This document shows positions 17,111 to 25,315 of a stretch of 64,000 nucleotides of DNA, in pieces. Within the stretch, counting starts at the first letter, position 1. Each line of letters opens with the position of its first letter. The position numbers and the translations under genes were made by a program. A model generated the notes under the pieces. The model saw nothing but the letters and a program-made list of their open reading frames with translations, was not told the DNA's origin and ran no database searches. The stretch is from Erythrobacter sp. YJ-T3-07 (GTDB lineage: Bacteria > Pseudomonadota > Alphaproteobacteria > Sphingomonadales > Sphingomonadaceae): the NCBI RefSeq assembly GCF_015999305.1, contig NZ_JAEAGP010000001.1, forward strand, positions 806,001 through 870,000, in the 5' to 3' direction.

Positions 17111-17809
17111 TCAGGCCGCGTCGACGAGGACGATTTCGCTGTCTTCGAGTGCGGTGATCCGCAGCACATCGAAATCGCTGATCGCTGCGCCGTCGCGTGC
17201 GTTGACGGTCTGCCCGTCGATCTCGACCGAGCCGGTTGCGGGCACGAGGTAGGCCTTGCGCTTGGCGCCGAGCGGGTATTCGACCGTTTCGCCGGAGCGA
17301 ATCGTCGCGCCCACCACCCGCGCATCGGTGCGGATCGGCAGGGCGTCGGCGTCTCCCTCGTAACCGCTGGCGAGCGTCACGAACTGGCCCGCGCGGTCGC
17401 CTTTGGGGAAGGGCTTGGCCCCCCATTGCGGGGCATCGCCTTCGCTGGTCGGGATGATCCAGATCTGGAAGATCTGCGTCACCTCGTCCTCGCGGTTATA
17501 TTCCGAATGGCGGATGCCGGTGCCCGCGCTCATCACCTGAACGTCGCCCGCTTCGGTACGGCCCTTGTTGCCCAGGCTGTCCTCGTGCGTGATCGCGCCT
17601 TTGCGGACATAGGTGATGATTTCCATGTCGCGGTGCGGGTGCGGCGGGAAGCCGGTGTGCGGCTGGATCGTGTCGTCGTTCCACACCCGCAGATTGCCCC
17701 AGTGGACGCGCGCGGGATCGTGGTAGTTGGCGAAAGAAAAGTGATGCTTGGCATCGAGCCAGCCGTGGTTTTCGCCACCGAGACTATCGAAAGGACGCAG
17801 TTCGATCAT
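17111..17809 (-). CDS. Pirin family protein (YhaK-like)
   Basis: A 232-residue bicupin of the pirin family. The metal-binding cupin motif is in G-F-P-P-H-P-H-R-D-M-E-I-I-T-Y and H-E-D-S-L-G-N-K-G, followed by M-S-A-G-T-G-I-R-H-S-E-Y-N. Some pirins act as quercetinases and others as redox sensors. Here its place with azoR and a divergent LysR gene suggests quinone or flavonoid stress. The start is ATG 17809, directly facing the LysR gene across 126 bases. Confidence 0.9.
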   Translation of the reverse strand: MIELRPFDSLGGENHGWLDAKHHFSFANYHDPARVHWGNLRVWNDDTIQPHTGFPPHPHRDMEIITYVRKGAITHEDSLGNKGRTEAGDVQVMSAGTGIRHSEYNREDEVTQIFQIWIIPTSEGDAPQWGAKPFPKGDRAGQFVTLASGYEGDADALPIRTDARVVGATIRSGETVEYPLGAKRKAYLVPATGSVEIDGQTVNARDGAAISDFDVLRITALEDSEIVLVDAA

Positions 17810-17935
17810 TGCGATTCTCCTTGCCTTTGGCGGACATCGGCAGGTGCCGGTTCCGCTGCGTTGGCTCCGATTTAGGCTTGCGCACCCATGCTGCTAAGTG
17901 GGATAAGTTCGATCCAATTGTTCGAGAAAGTCGAA

Positions 17936-18844
17936 ATGTCAGAACCCGGCTCCCCCACGCTCGACCAGCTGCAGATCTTCCTCGCCGTGGTCGAGGAGGG
18001 CAGCTTTGCCGCCGCCGGACGGCGGCTGAACCGGGCGGTGTCGGTGATCAGCTACGGGGTGAGCAATCTCGAGGCGCAGCTCGGCCTCACGCTGTTCACG
18101 CGCGAGGGCACGAAGAAACCGGTGCTGACCAAGGAAGGCGAGGCGATCCTCGCCGATGCGCGGGTGGTCGCCGCCGGGCTCGCCGGATTGCGCGCGCGGG
18201 CCAAGGGTCTGCTCGAAGGGCTGGAGGCGGAGGTCAGCCTCGCGGTCGACGTGCTGCTGCCTGCGGAACGGCTGGCGGAGGTGTTGCGGGCCTTCGCCTG
18301 CGAATTTCCCACCGTGCCGCTGCGCCTGCATGTCGAGGCGCTGGGCGCGGTCGCCGCGCTGGTGCTCGACGGCAAGGCGGGGCTGGGCATTGCCGGGCCG
18401 GTCGCCGCCGGGCTCGAGGGGCTCGACCGGGTGGAGGCAGGCTCGGTCCAACTGGTGCCGGTCGCCGCGCCCGACCATCCTCTGGCGCGCGCAACCAAGC
18501 TGAAGCCGGGGGCAGGACGCGACCATATCCAGCTGGTGCTGACCGACCGCTCCCCGCTGACGCAGGGGCGCGACTTTGCGGTCCAGTCCCCGCATACATG
18601 GCGGCTGGCGGATCTCGGCGCGAAACACGCGTTGCTGCGCGAAGGGATCGGCTGGGGGAACATGCCGCTGCCGATGATCGAGGGCGATCTGGTCGCGGGC
18701 ACGCTGGTCAGGCTGGCCATGCCCGACGATACCGGCGGGCCTTTCGGTTTTTCCGCCATCCATCGCTCCGACGCGGCGCCGGGCCCGGCGACATCATGGC
18801 TGCTCGAGCGGTTCGTGACGCTGGGATTGGGGCAGGATCGCTAG
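17936..18844 (+). CDS. LysR family transcriptional regulator
   Basis: A 302-residue LysR regulator. The N-terminal winged helix reads L-D-Q-L-Q-I-F-L-A-V-V-E-E-G-S-F-A-A-A-G-R-R-L, with V-S-V-I-S-Y-G-V-S-N-L-E as recognition helix. The effector domain has few Cys. The start is ATG 17936 (M-S-E-P-G-S-P); an ATG at 17888 would add 16 unlikely residues. It is divergent from pirin-azoR and probably controls them. The 126-base gap contains TTCGATCCAATTGTTCGAG near 17908-17926, a plausible but unproven half-site pair. Confidence 0.9.
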   Translation: MSEPGSPTLDQLQIFLAVVEEGSFAAAGRRLNRAVSVISYGVSNLEAQLGLTLFTREGTKKPVLTKEGEAILADARVVAAGLAGLRARAKGLLEGLEAEVSLAVDVLLPAERLAEVLRAFACEFPTVPLRLHVEALGAVAALVLDGKAGLGIAGPVAAGLEGLDRVEAGSVQLVPVAAPDHPLARATKLKPGAGRDHIQLVLTDRSPLTQGRDFAVQSPHTWRLADLGAKHALLREGIGWGNMPLPMIEGDLVAGTLVRLAMPDDTGGPFGFSAIHRSDAAPGPATSWLLERFVTLGLGQDR

Positions 18845-18932
18845 CGGCTCGGCGCGAAACCTGTGTGTAGTCACGGTCTTGCGCCGCCAGCCTTCACCCG
18901 CAGCGCCAAGTCGGTTATGGCGCTCTACAGCA

Positions 18933-19649
18933 ATGAATGAACCTTTCCTCTCCCGCACCGCGAATTTCTGCGACGCCTGCACGGTCCGCAACCGCGCGAT
19001 CTGCGGCGATCTCGACAATGAAGAGATCGTCGCGCTCAACGCGATTGGCCAGCGCCGCCATCTTAGTGCGGGTGAAAACCTGCTGTGGGAGGGGGACGAC
19101 GCGGTCGTCGTCGCCAATGTCGTGGAAGGAATGCTGAAACTCTCGACCAGCACCGCCGACGGCAAGGAACAGATCCTCGGCCTCGCCTTTCCCGCCGATT
19201 TCATCGGTCGCCCGTTCGGCCAGTCGACCCCCTATTCGGTCGAGGCGCTGACCGATGTGCTGGTATGCGTGTTCCGCCGCGCCGATTTCGACAAGTTCGC
19301 GCGCGAACATCCCAGGCTCGAGCACAAGCTGCTGGAGCGAACGCTGTCGGAACTGGACCGGACGCGCAAATGGATGCTGCTGCTCGGCCGGATGACGGCG
19401 GAACAGCGCGTGGCGACCTTCCTGCTCGACCTGTCCGAGCGGTTCCCCGTGGAGGAAGAGGTCGGCACTCAGCCGGGGGCCTTCGCCCTGCGGCTGAGCC
19501 GCGGGCAGATTGCGGACGTGCTGGGGCTGACGATCGAAACCGTCAGCCGCGAATTCACCAAGCTGAAGAAAGCCGGTGTCGTCTCGCTGCCCAACCGCCG
19601 CGAAGTCGCGATCGAAGACCGCGAAGCGCTGGAAGATCTGGCCAGCTAG
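18933..19649 (+). CDS. fnrL: FNR-type oxygen-sensing regulator (FnrL-like)
   Basis: A 238-residue Crp/Fnr activator. N-terminal Cys13, Cys16 and Cys24 (F-C-D-A-C, then seven residues, then C) and Cys112 (D-V-L-V-C-V-F) match the four ligands of the oxygen-labile 4Fe-4S cluster in FnrL. The recognition helix has E-T-V-S-R-E-F-T-K-L-K. The start is ATG 18933; the longer frame adds a non-family peptide. It should bind TTGAT-N4-ATCAA sites when oxygen is low, and three such sites occur downstream at 20808, 30453 and 31230. Its own upstream region shows no such site. Confidence 0.92.
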   Translation: MNEPFLSRTANFCDACTVRNRAICGDLDNEEIVALNAIGQRRHLSAGENLLWEGDDAVVVANVVEGMLKLSTSTADGKEQILGLAFPADFIGRPFGQSTPYSVEALTDVLVCVFRRADFDKFAREHPRLEHKLLERTLSELDRTRKWMLLLGRMTAEQRVATFLLDLSERFPVEEEVGTQPGAFALRLSRGQIADVLGLTIETVSREFTKLKKAGVVSLPNRREVAIEDREALEDLAS

Positions 19650-19658
19650 CCGCCCCGG

Positions 19659-20030
19659 TTATTCGCCGCCGCCCGCCTCGTCCACGAACTGGTCGTAGGC
19701 CTCCAGCGCCTGCGCCGCGTACATCGCGCTGGGTCCTGCACCCATGTAGATCGCCAGGCCCAGCGTCTCGGCAATCTCTTCGCGCGTGGCACCATGCTTG
19801 CGCGCGCCATCCACGTGATAGGCGATGCACGGGTCGCACCGCACCGCGACCGAGATTGCGACTGCGAGCAGTTCCTTGGTCTTCGCGTCGAGGGCACCGG
19901 CGCCATGCGCCGCTGCCCCCATGTCGCGAAAGCCCTTCATCACCTCCGGCGCGCCGCGATGCAGCTGCTTGATCGCCGGGATGAGGTTGGCGGCCAGGGC
20001 GGGCCAGTCCTTGAAGTCGGTATGAGTCAT
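19659..20030 (-). CDS. Carboxymuconolactone decarboxylase / AhpD-like protein
   Basis: A 123-residue AhpD-fold protein. The redox motif C-D-P-C-I-A-Y-H (Cys-x2-Cys, His three residues after the second Cys) is complete, with H-V-D-G-A-R-K-H-G following. Such proteins are alkylhydroperoxidase partners or small peroxidases. It is convergent with fnrL (9-base gap) and downstream of ompW on the same strand (25 bases). It may belong to the ompW transcript and so to the FNR regulon. Confidence 0.9.
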   Translation of the reverse strand: MTHTDFKDWPALAANLIPAIKQLHRGAPEVMKGFRDMGAAAHGAGALDAKTKELLAVAISVAVRCDPCIAYHVDGARKHGATREEIAETLGLAIYMGAGPSAMYAAQALEAYDQFVDEAGGGE

Positions 20031-20055
20031 CGGGCCGGTCCTCCCTGCCGATCGG

Positions 20056-20724
20056 TCAGAAGCGGTAGCTGACGCCAGCGCTCAGCACCCACGGATCGAG
20101 CTTGTGCTCGGTCTCGATCGCCAGCGTGTTGCCAGCGTACCAAGTGGCGGTCGTGTCGACGAAGTACTTCTTGGCATCGACCGTCAGGCCGAACCCGCTA
20201 TCGCCGAGCGGTACGTCCATCCCGGCCTGCAGCACGAAGCCGAATTCGTCGGACAGGTTCGTCTCGGTCACGCCCAGCGGGATCGTGGCGGCACCCGGAT
20301 CGACATCGACCCACAGGAAGTAGGTCACGCCTGCGCCGACATAGGGCTTCACCGGGCCGAGGTCGAAATGGCCCTTGGCGGTTACCGTCGCGGGGATCAG
20401 CTTCGCATCGGCGACAAGCTCGGCGCCCGGCAGGCCCGCTACCGCGTCGACATCGTGCTGCGTCATGCAGCAGATCGTTTCGATCGAGAAATTCTTGGAC
20501 ACGAAATACTCGACCGCCAGCGTCGGCACAAAATTGTCGTTGGCTTCGGTCTGGGTGGTGGCCGGCAGGCCGACCGTGTCGACATTGACGGCGCTGATCG
20601 CCCCGTCCGGCATCACGACGGTGCCCAGCAGCTTCACCTGGATGTTGCCCTGTTCATCCTGAGCCGCGGCAGGCGTGGCCAGCATGGCGGTTCCAACAAG
20701 CATTGCGGCAAACAGACGCTTCAT
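20056..20724 (-). CDS. ompW: Outer-membrane protein OmpW
   Basis: An eight-stranded outer-membrane barrel of about 222 residues. The signal peptide is M-K-R-L-F-A-A-M-L-V-G-T-A-M-L-A-T-P-A-A-A-Q. OmpW marks are G-N-I-Q-V-K-L-L-G-T-V, P-Y-V-G-A-G-V-T-Y and the terminal Phe in Y-R-F. The start is ATG 20724. The FNR box at 20808-20821 lies 84-97 bases upstream, so it fits an oxygen-controlled promoter; ompW responds to oxygen through FNR in enterobacteria. A second Cys pair in E-T-I-C-C-M-T is unusual for a barrel protein. Confidence 0.9.
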   Translation of the reverse strand: MKRLFAAMLVGTAMLATPAAAQDEQGNIQVKLLGTVVMPDGAISAVNVDTVGLPATTQTEANDNFVPTLAVEYFVSKNFSIETICCMTQHDVDAVAGLPGAELVADAKLIPATVTAKGHFDLGPVKPYVGAGVTYFLWVDVDPGAATIPLGVTETNLSDEFGFVLQAGMDVPLGDSGFGLTVDAKKYFVDTTATWYAGNTLAIETEHKLDPWVLSAGVSYRF

Positions 20725-20807
20725 CTCTTCGATCCTTCTCGCATTCCATGTCAGCCGCCCCGTCCGGGCGGCGAGGGGAGAGATGGGCCCGTCGGTGCGG
20801 CGCTGCA

Positions 20808-20821
20808 TTGACACAGATCAA
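20808..20821. promoter_or_regulatory. FNR box between ompW and hemN
   Basis: TTGACACAGATCAA fits TTGAC-N4-ATCAA, one base off the perfect palindrome. Activation from -41.5 would place the hemN start site near 20856 and the ompW start site near 20773. Both fit the called start codons. It also shows that the hemN frame cannot start at 20824. Confidence 0.85.
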
Positions 20822-20901
20822 GAATGGCAATTCGCCGGAGTTCTGCGCAAAAATTGATCCAGCGCAAAGACGCGTCGCGGCGCATGACTAGGCTGTGCGG
20901 C

Positions 20902-22215
20902 ATGTGGCCTTATCATCCCGAACTGCTGGAAACGCCCGTGCCGCGTTACACCAGCTATCCGACCGCGGCGGACTTCGATGTCCTGCCGGCCTGCCATTAT
21001 CGCACCGCGCTGGAGCGGACGCAGGGCGATGTCTCGCTCTACCTCCATATCCCATTCTGCGAGCAGATCTGCTTCTACTGCGGCTGCAACACGGGCAAGG
21101 CGAACAAGCGCAAGCGGCTGGAAAGCTACCTGCGCGCGCTCCATCGCGAGATCGAGACGGTCGCCGCGCTGCTGCCCCGGGGCACCCGCGTGCGGCGGAT
21201 CGCCTTTGGCGGGGGCAGCCCGAACGCGATCGCTCCGGTCGAATTCCTCCGCCTGATCGATGCGCTGACGATCCAGTTCAATATCGACGAGCCGGTCTTC
21301 TCGATCGAGCTCGACCCGCGCACGATGAGCCGCGAATGGGCGCAGGTGCTCGCCGCCGTGGGGGTGGAGCGGGCCAGCCTGGGCGTCCAGACCTTTGCGG
21401 AGCATTGCCAGCAGGCGATCGGCCGGGTCCAGCCCGAAGAGCTGATCGTGCAGACGGTCGACTGGCTGCGCGAGGCGGGGGTGAACTCGATAAACTTCGA
21501 TCTGATGTACGGCCTGCCGGGCCAGACGCTCGAAGATCTGGAGGATTCGATGCATCGCACCCGCGTGCTGGGTGCGGACCGGGTGGCGCTGTTCGGATAC
21601 GCGCATGTGCCGCACATCGTCGCGCGCCAACGCGTGATCGACGCGACCAATCTGCCCGACCGCCATCAGCGCTTCGCAATGGCCTCGGCCGGCTTCGGCT
21701 ATTTCCTTACCCACGGCTATGTGCCGGTGGGGTTCGATCACTTTGCCAAGGCGGGCAGCGATCCACTCGCGGCGGCGGCTACCAGTGGCCGGGTGCGGCG
21801 CAATTTTCAGGGCTTCACCGATGACCCCAGCGATGTGCTGATCGGGCTGGGCGCCTCCGCCATCAGCAGCTTTCCCGGCCTGCTCGCACAGAACGAGAAG
21901 AATTCGGGCCGCTACCGGATGAAGGCGGGCGATGGCCAGCTGACCGTGACCCGCGGCATCCACCGCTCTGCCGACGACCGCTATCGCGGGGCGATCATCG
22001 AGCGGCTGCTGTGCGACGGGCGCAGCCGGGTGGGTGCGCGCCTGCTTGCCGAAGTCGCCCCCCGACTGGAGCCCTTCATCGATCGCGGGCTGGCGCATAT
22101 CGACCGCGAATGGCTCTCGATCGAGCCCGATGGCCTGCCCTATGCGCGCACCATCGCGTCGCTGTTCGACGCCTATCGCGCGGTATCGCCCCGGCAGTTC
22201 AGTTCGGCAGTCTGA
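20902..22215 (+). CDS. hemN: Oxygen-independent coproporphyrinogen III oxidase HemN
   Basis: Radical-SAM enzyme that makes protoporphyrinogen IX without oxygen, so heme for cbb3 oxidase can be made when oxygen is low. It has R-Y-T-S-Y-P-T-A, the cluster motif H-I-P-F-C-E-Q-I-C-F-Y-C-G-C, then F-G-G-G-S-P-N and N-F-D-L-M-Y-G-L-P-G-Q-T. I chose ATG 20902 (M-W-P-Y-H-P-E), giving 437 residues; ATG 20884 is a possible alternative. The frame reaches 20824, but that would put the start at the FNR box. It ends in a strong terminator. Confidence 0.93.
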   Translation: MWPYHPELLETPVPRYTSYPTAADFDVLPACHYRTALERTQGDVSLYLHIPFCEQICFYCGCNTGKANKRKRLESYLRALHREIETVAALLPRGTRVRRIAFGGGSPNAIAPVEFLRLIDALTIQFNIDEPVFSIELDPRTMSREWAQVLAAVGVERASLGVQTFAEHCQQAIGRVQPEELIVQTVDWLREAGVNSINFDLMYGLPGQTLEDLEDSMHRTRVLGADRVALFGYAHVPHIVARQRVIDATNLPDRHQRFAMASAGFGYFLTHGYVPVGFDHFAKAGSDPLAAAATSGRVRRNFQGFTDDPSDVLIGLGASAISSFPGLLAQNEKNSGRYRMKAGDGQLTVTRGIHRSADDRYRGAIIERLLCDGRSRVGARLLAEVAPRLEPFIDRGLAHIDREWLSIEPDGLPYARTIASLFDAYRAVSPRQFSSAV

Positions 22216-22220
22216 AGTTC

Positions 22221-22250
22221 GGCGGACCGGCCCCCTCCGGCCGGTCCGCC
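22221..22250. terminator. Strong bidirectional hairpin between hemN and the cco operon end
   Basis: GGCGGACCGGCC, loop CCCTCC, then GGCCGGTCCGCC: a perfect 12-base stem 5 bases after the hemN stop. The leftward cco transcript ends at 22317, on its other side. Confidence 0.75.
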
Positions 22251-22316
22251 CGGCGCGCCCTCGCGTGCCCCGGGGAGGGAGCGGCGCAGCGCCGCGCCGA
22301 TAGCGGTCGGCTCAAT

Positions 22317-22553
22317 TCAGTCCAGCTCAAGGTCGAGGGTGTTGCCCTTGTCCGAGCGTTTGCGGCAATTGCCCGCGTGGCAGGCCTTGAAGCAGGGCTG
22401 TTCGGGCACCTGATCTGGCTCATCTTTATCGACCGGAATGCGGATCACGCCGCCGCTGCACAGCTGCGCGGTGATCGAATCGCCGGCGCCCGGCAGCGGG
22501 CCGAGCATCATCGGAGCGAGGCCGATCAACAGCAGCCAGTCAGGCCTGATCAT
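22317..22553 (-). CDS. Small Cys-containing exported or membrane protein at the end of the ccoGHIS operon
   Basis: A 78-residue protein not recognised as a named family. It starts with a hydrophobic signal or anchor (W-L-L-L-I-G-L-A-P-M-M-L-G-P-L). The body has four Cys: L-C-S-G-G, P-C-F-K-A-C and G-N-C-R-K-R. This pattern could bind metal or heme, or form disulfides. It starts at ATG 22553, inside the 3' end of ccoS (14-base overlap), so it is probably co-translated. Its place after ccoS suggests a part in oxidase assembly or copper handling, which is inference. Confidence 0.7.
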   Translation of the reverse strand: MIRPDWLLLIGLAPMMLGPLPGAGDSITAQLCSGGVIRIPVDKDEPDQVPEQPCFKACHAGNCRKRSDKGNTLDLELD

Positions 22554-22728
22554 CGGCGCGCTCCCCATTGCCCCGATCCTGACCGCCGGGCTCCTCGTCG
22601 ATGAGGATGCGGTTCGCCGCGCCGTCCATGTCGTCGTACTGGCCATTGCCCACCGCCCAGAAGAACGCGGCGAGGCCGAGGCCCCCCATCGCCAGTGCGA
22701 TCGGGATCAGGAAGGTCAGCCCGCTCAT
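22540..22728 (-). CDS. ccoS: cbb3-type oxidase assembly protein CcoS
   Basis: A 62-residue single-span protein: L-I-P-I-A-L-A-M-G-G-L-G-L-A-A-F-F-W-A-V, then G-Q-Y-D-D-M-D-G-A-A-N-R-I-L, the CcoS signature. It is needed for cofactor insertion into the oxidase in other bacteria. Its start overlaps the ccoI stop by 4 bases. Confidence 0.93.
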   Translation of the reverse strand: MSGLTFLIPIALAMGGLGLAAFFWAVGNGQYDDMDGAANRILIDEEPGGQDRGNGERADDQA

Positions 22729-24872
22729 CGCGCGGCCCGCGCCAGGCGCAGCGAATTGGCGACCACCACCAGCGAACTGAACGACATCGCGAGCGCTGCG
22801 ATCAGCGGTGTCACGAAGCCGAACAGCGCAAGCGGAATAGCGAGCATGTTGTAGGCGATCGCGAAGCCGAAGTTCTGCCGCACGACCCGCATCGTGCGCT
22901 GTGCGGCGACCACGGCGAGCGCGACGGGCATCAGCCGCTCGCCCACGAACACGGCGTCGGCGGCCTGCTGGCTCACATCGCTGGCCGTGCCGGGCGCGAT
23001 CGAGACATGCGCGGCGGCGAGCGCAGGGCCGTCGTTCAGCCCGTCCCCGACCATCAGCGGTCGTTTGCCCTCGGCCTTGAGACGCTCCAGCTCGGCCACC
23101 TTCGCCTGCGGGGAGACCCGCCCGTGCCCGCTGATGCCGAGGTCCGCCGCAACTCCGGAGACGACCGTGTCCGCGTCACCGGAGATGATCCGACTCTCGA
23201 GCCCCGCGCCAGCGATCCGCGCAATCGCGTCGGCCGCATCGGGGCGCAGCGCGTCGTGGAAGGGGATGGTCCAGCATTGCCTGGCGATCCGCAATTCGGT
23301 CGCGGTCGCGCCGCCATCGCCCAGCGGACGGGGGAGGCTGACGCGCTGCCCGTCGAACATGGCGAACACGCCTTCGCCCGCGATCTCTTCCGGCTGGCTG
23401 ATCGCGGCAGGCTTCACGCCCTGGGCGGTGAGCGCCCTGGTCAGCGCGCGGCTGAGCGGATGGTGGCTCGACAGCGCGAGCGCGAGTGCGATGGGCCGGG
23501 CATGCTCCTCGACATGCGCAAGCTCGGCCACAGGCTCGCCCAGGGTCAGAGTGCCGGTCTTGTCGAACACCGCGATATCGGCCTCTGCCAGCCGTTCCAG
23601 CGCGCTGCCGTCCTTTACCAGCAGGCCCTTCTTCAGCAGCGCGCCCGACGCGACGACCTGCGCCGCGGGCACGGCCAGGCCCATTGCGCACGGGCAGGTG
23701 ATGATCAGCACCGCGATCGCGATCACCAGCGACTGGTGCCAGCCTGCGCCTGCGATCATCCAGCCGACGAAGGCGAGCAGGGCGAGCGTGTGAACCACCG
23801 GGGCATAGAGGCGCGAGGCGCGGTCCGCGATCTGCACATAGCGGCTGCGCGATTGCCCGGCCTCGTCCATCAACCGCGCGATCTCTGCAATCGCGGTGTC
23901 CTGCGCGGCGGCCGTGATCCGCACCCGGATCGGCGCGAGCAGGTTGACCGCGCCCGCGTGGACGCTCTGCCCGATGGAGACATCCTCCGGCGTGCTCTCG
24001 CCGGTCAGCATCGCGTTGTCGATCGCGCTGGTCCCGGCCTCGATCGTGCCGTCGGCGGCCAGCGCATCGCCCGCGGCGACCAGCATGGTCATGCCCGGTT
24101 CCAGCTCTTCTGCGGTCAACCGCCGGGTCGATCCGTCGGGCAGCAGGATTGTCGCGTGGCGGCCCATTCGGCTCAGCAGAGAGGCGATGCCTGCGCGCGT
24201 GCGGTTGCGCATCGCGGCATCGAGCGCGCGGCCCGCGAGCAGGAAGAACAGCAGCATGGTTGCGCCGTCGAAAAAGGCGTTCCCGCCCCCGGTCGCGGTT
24301 TCGTAGAGGCTGAGGGCGGTGGCCAGCAGCACGCCGATCGAGATCGGCACATCCATATTGGTCCGCCCGTGGCGCAGCGCGGTGAGCGCGGAGCCGAAGA
24401 AGGGCCGCCCGGCATAGGCGATCACCGGCAGCGCGATCAGGGCGGAGAGCCAGTGGAACAGCTCGCGTGTGGCGCCGTCGGCGCCCGACCACACGCTGAC
24501 CGACAGCAGCATGATGTTCATCATGCCGAAGCCTGCCACTGCGAGCGCCTTGGTCAGTTCGCGGTCGGGCGGGGCGGGCTGGGCGGTGGGGCTTTCGATC
24601 GCCTGCGCTTCGAACCCGATCCGCTCCAGCGCGTCGACCAGCGCCAGATCGTCGAGCGTTTCCGCATGATCGACCGTCACTCGCTTGGCCGAGAGGTTGA
24701 CCCGCGCTGCGGATACGCCGTCGAGCGCCAGCAGCCCGCGCTCGACCTTGGAGATGCACCCGGCGCAGCGCATCCCTGGCACGGTCAGCCGCGTCGTCTG
24801 CAGGCTGGCCGGGGCATCCGCCGCGCTGGGCGCGGTCGGCGCGGTTGGCGGCGCATCGACGGAGGTGCTCAC
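22725..24872 (-). CDS. ccoI: Copper-translocating P-type ATPase CcoI/FixI
   Basis: A 715-residue P1B-type ATPase that exports copper for the CuB site of cbb3 oxidase. The N-terminal metal-binding domain has G-M-R-C-A-G-C. The transport motif is C-P-C (I-T-C-P-C-A-M-G-L), the phosphorylation site is D-K-T-G-T-L-T and the hinge is V-G-D-G-L-N-D-G-P-A. The start is GTG 24872, overlapping the ccoH stop (GTGA). It lies in the normal ccoGHIS order. Confidence 0.95.
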   Translation of the reverse strand: MSTSVDAPPTAPTAPSAADAPASLQTTRLTVPGMRCAGCISKVERGLLALDGVSAARVNLSAKRVTVDHAETLDDLALVDALERIGFEAQAIESPTAQPAPPDRELTKALAVAGFGMMNIMLLSVSVWSGADGATRELFHWLSALIALPVIAYAGRPFFGSALTALRHGRTNMDVPISIGVLLATALSLYETATGGGNAFFDGATMLLFFLLAGRALDAAMRNRTRAGIASLLSRMGRHATILLPDGSTRRLTAEELEPGMTMLVAAGDALAADGTIEAGTSAIDNAMLTGESTPEDVSIGQSVHAGAVNLLAPIRVRITAAAQDTAIAEIARLMDEAGQSRSRYVQIADRASRLYAPVVHTLALLAFVGWMIAGAGWHQSLVIAIAVLIITCPCAMGLAVPAAQVVASGALLKKGLLVKDGSALERLAEADIAVFDKTGTLTLGEPVAELAHVEEHARPIALALALSSHHPLSRALTRALTAQGVKPAAISQPEEIAGEGVFAMFDGQRVSLPRPLGDGGATATELRIARQCWTIPFHDALRPDAADAIARIAGAGLESRIISGDADTVVSGVAADLGISGHGRVSPQAKVAELERLKAEGKRPLMVGDGLNDGPALAAAHVSIAPGTASDVSQQAADAVFVGERLMPVALAVVAAQRTMRVVRQNFGFAIAYNMLAIPLALFGFVTPLIAALAMSFSSLVVVANSLRLARAAR

Positions 24873-25315
24873 GACAGCGGTGCCTCGACCACCCGTTTGC
24901 GATCCCCGTCGGAAAGAGTCATCCGCAGTGTCCAGCGGCCTGCGTCGAGCGGCTGGGTCGCGACGAAGCGGCCGTCATCCTGCCGGGTGAAGGCGAGGGT
25001 GCGGGTGGTCTTGTGGCCCAGCGGGTGGCGCGCGACGGCGATGAGCGTCGCGGTGTCGGGCGCGTTCTGGGTCTCGACCACCACCAGCCCGTCTGCCGTG
25101 CGGCTCGCGTCGAGCTGCCACCCGGTCGCTTCCTGCCGTTCGGCCTCCGCCAGCCAGCCGTTATATTTCTGGCTGGCGACGTAGGAATTTTCGACCACCA
25201 CGCCGCCGAAGCCGTTGGTGGCGAGCGAGGCCATGTAGAAATTGACCGCGACCACGATGCCGAAGCCGGCGACCATCACGCCCGCCATGTGCTTGCCGGT
25301 AAATTCGCGCATCAT
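24869..25315 (-). CDS. ccoH: FixH/CcoH family protein
   Basis: A 148-residue membrane protein with one N-terminal span (V-M-V-A-G-F-G-I-V-V-A-V-N-F-Y-M-A) and the FixH pattern S-Y-V-A-S-Q-K-Y-N-G-W-L-A-E. It supports stable assembly of the cbb3 complex. The start (ATG 25315 or the next ATG 25312) overlaps the ccoG stop. Confidence 0.92.
   Translation of the reverse strand: MMREFTGKHMAGVMVAGFGIVVAVNFYMASLATNGFGGVVVENSYVASQKYNGWLAEAERQEATGWQLDASRTADGLVVVETQNAPDTATLIAVARHPLGHKTTRTLAFTRQDDGRFVATQPLDAGRWTLRMTLSDGDRKRVVEAPLS

Noticed and set aside
20824-20901. Longer start for hemN at 20824
   Set aside because: It would begin 3 bases after the FNR box, leaving no room for a promoter, and the added residues have no family match.
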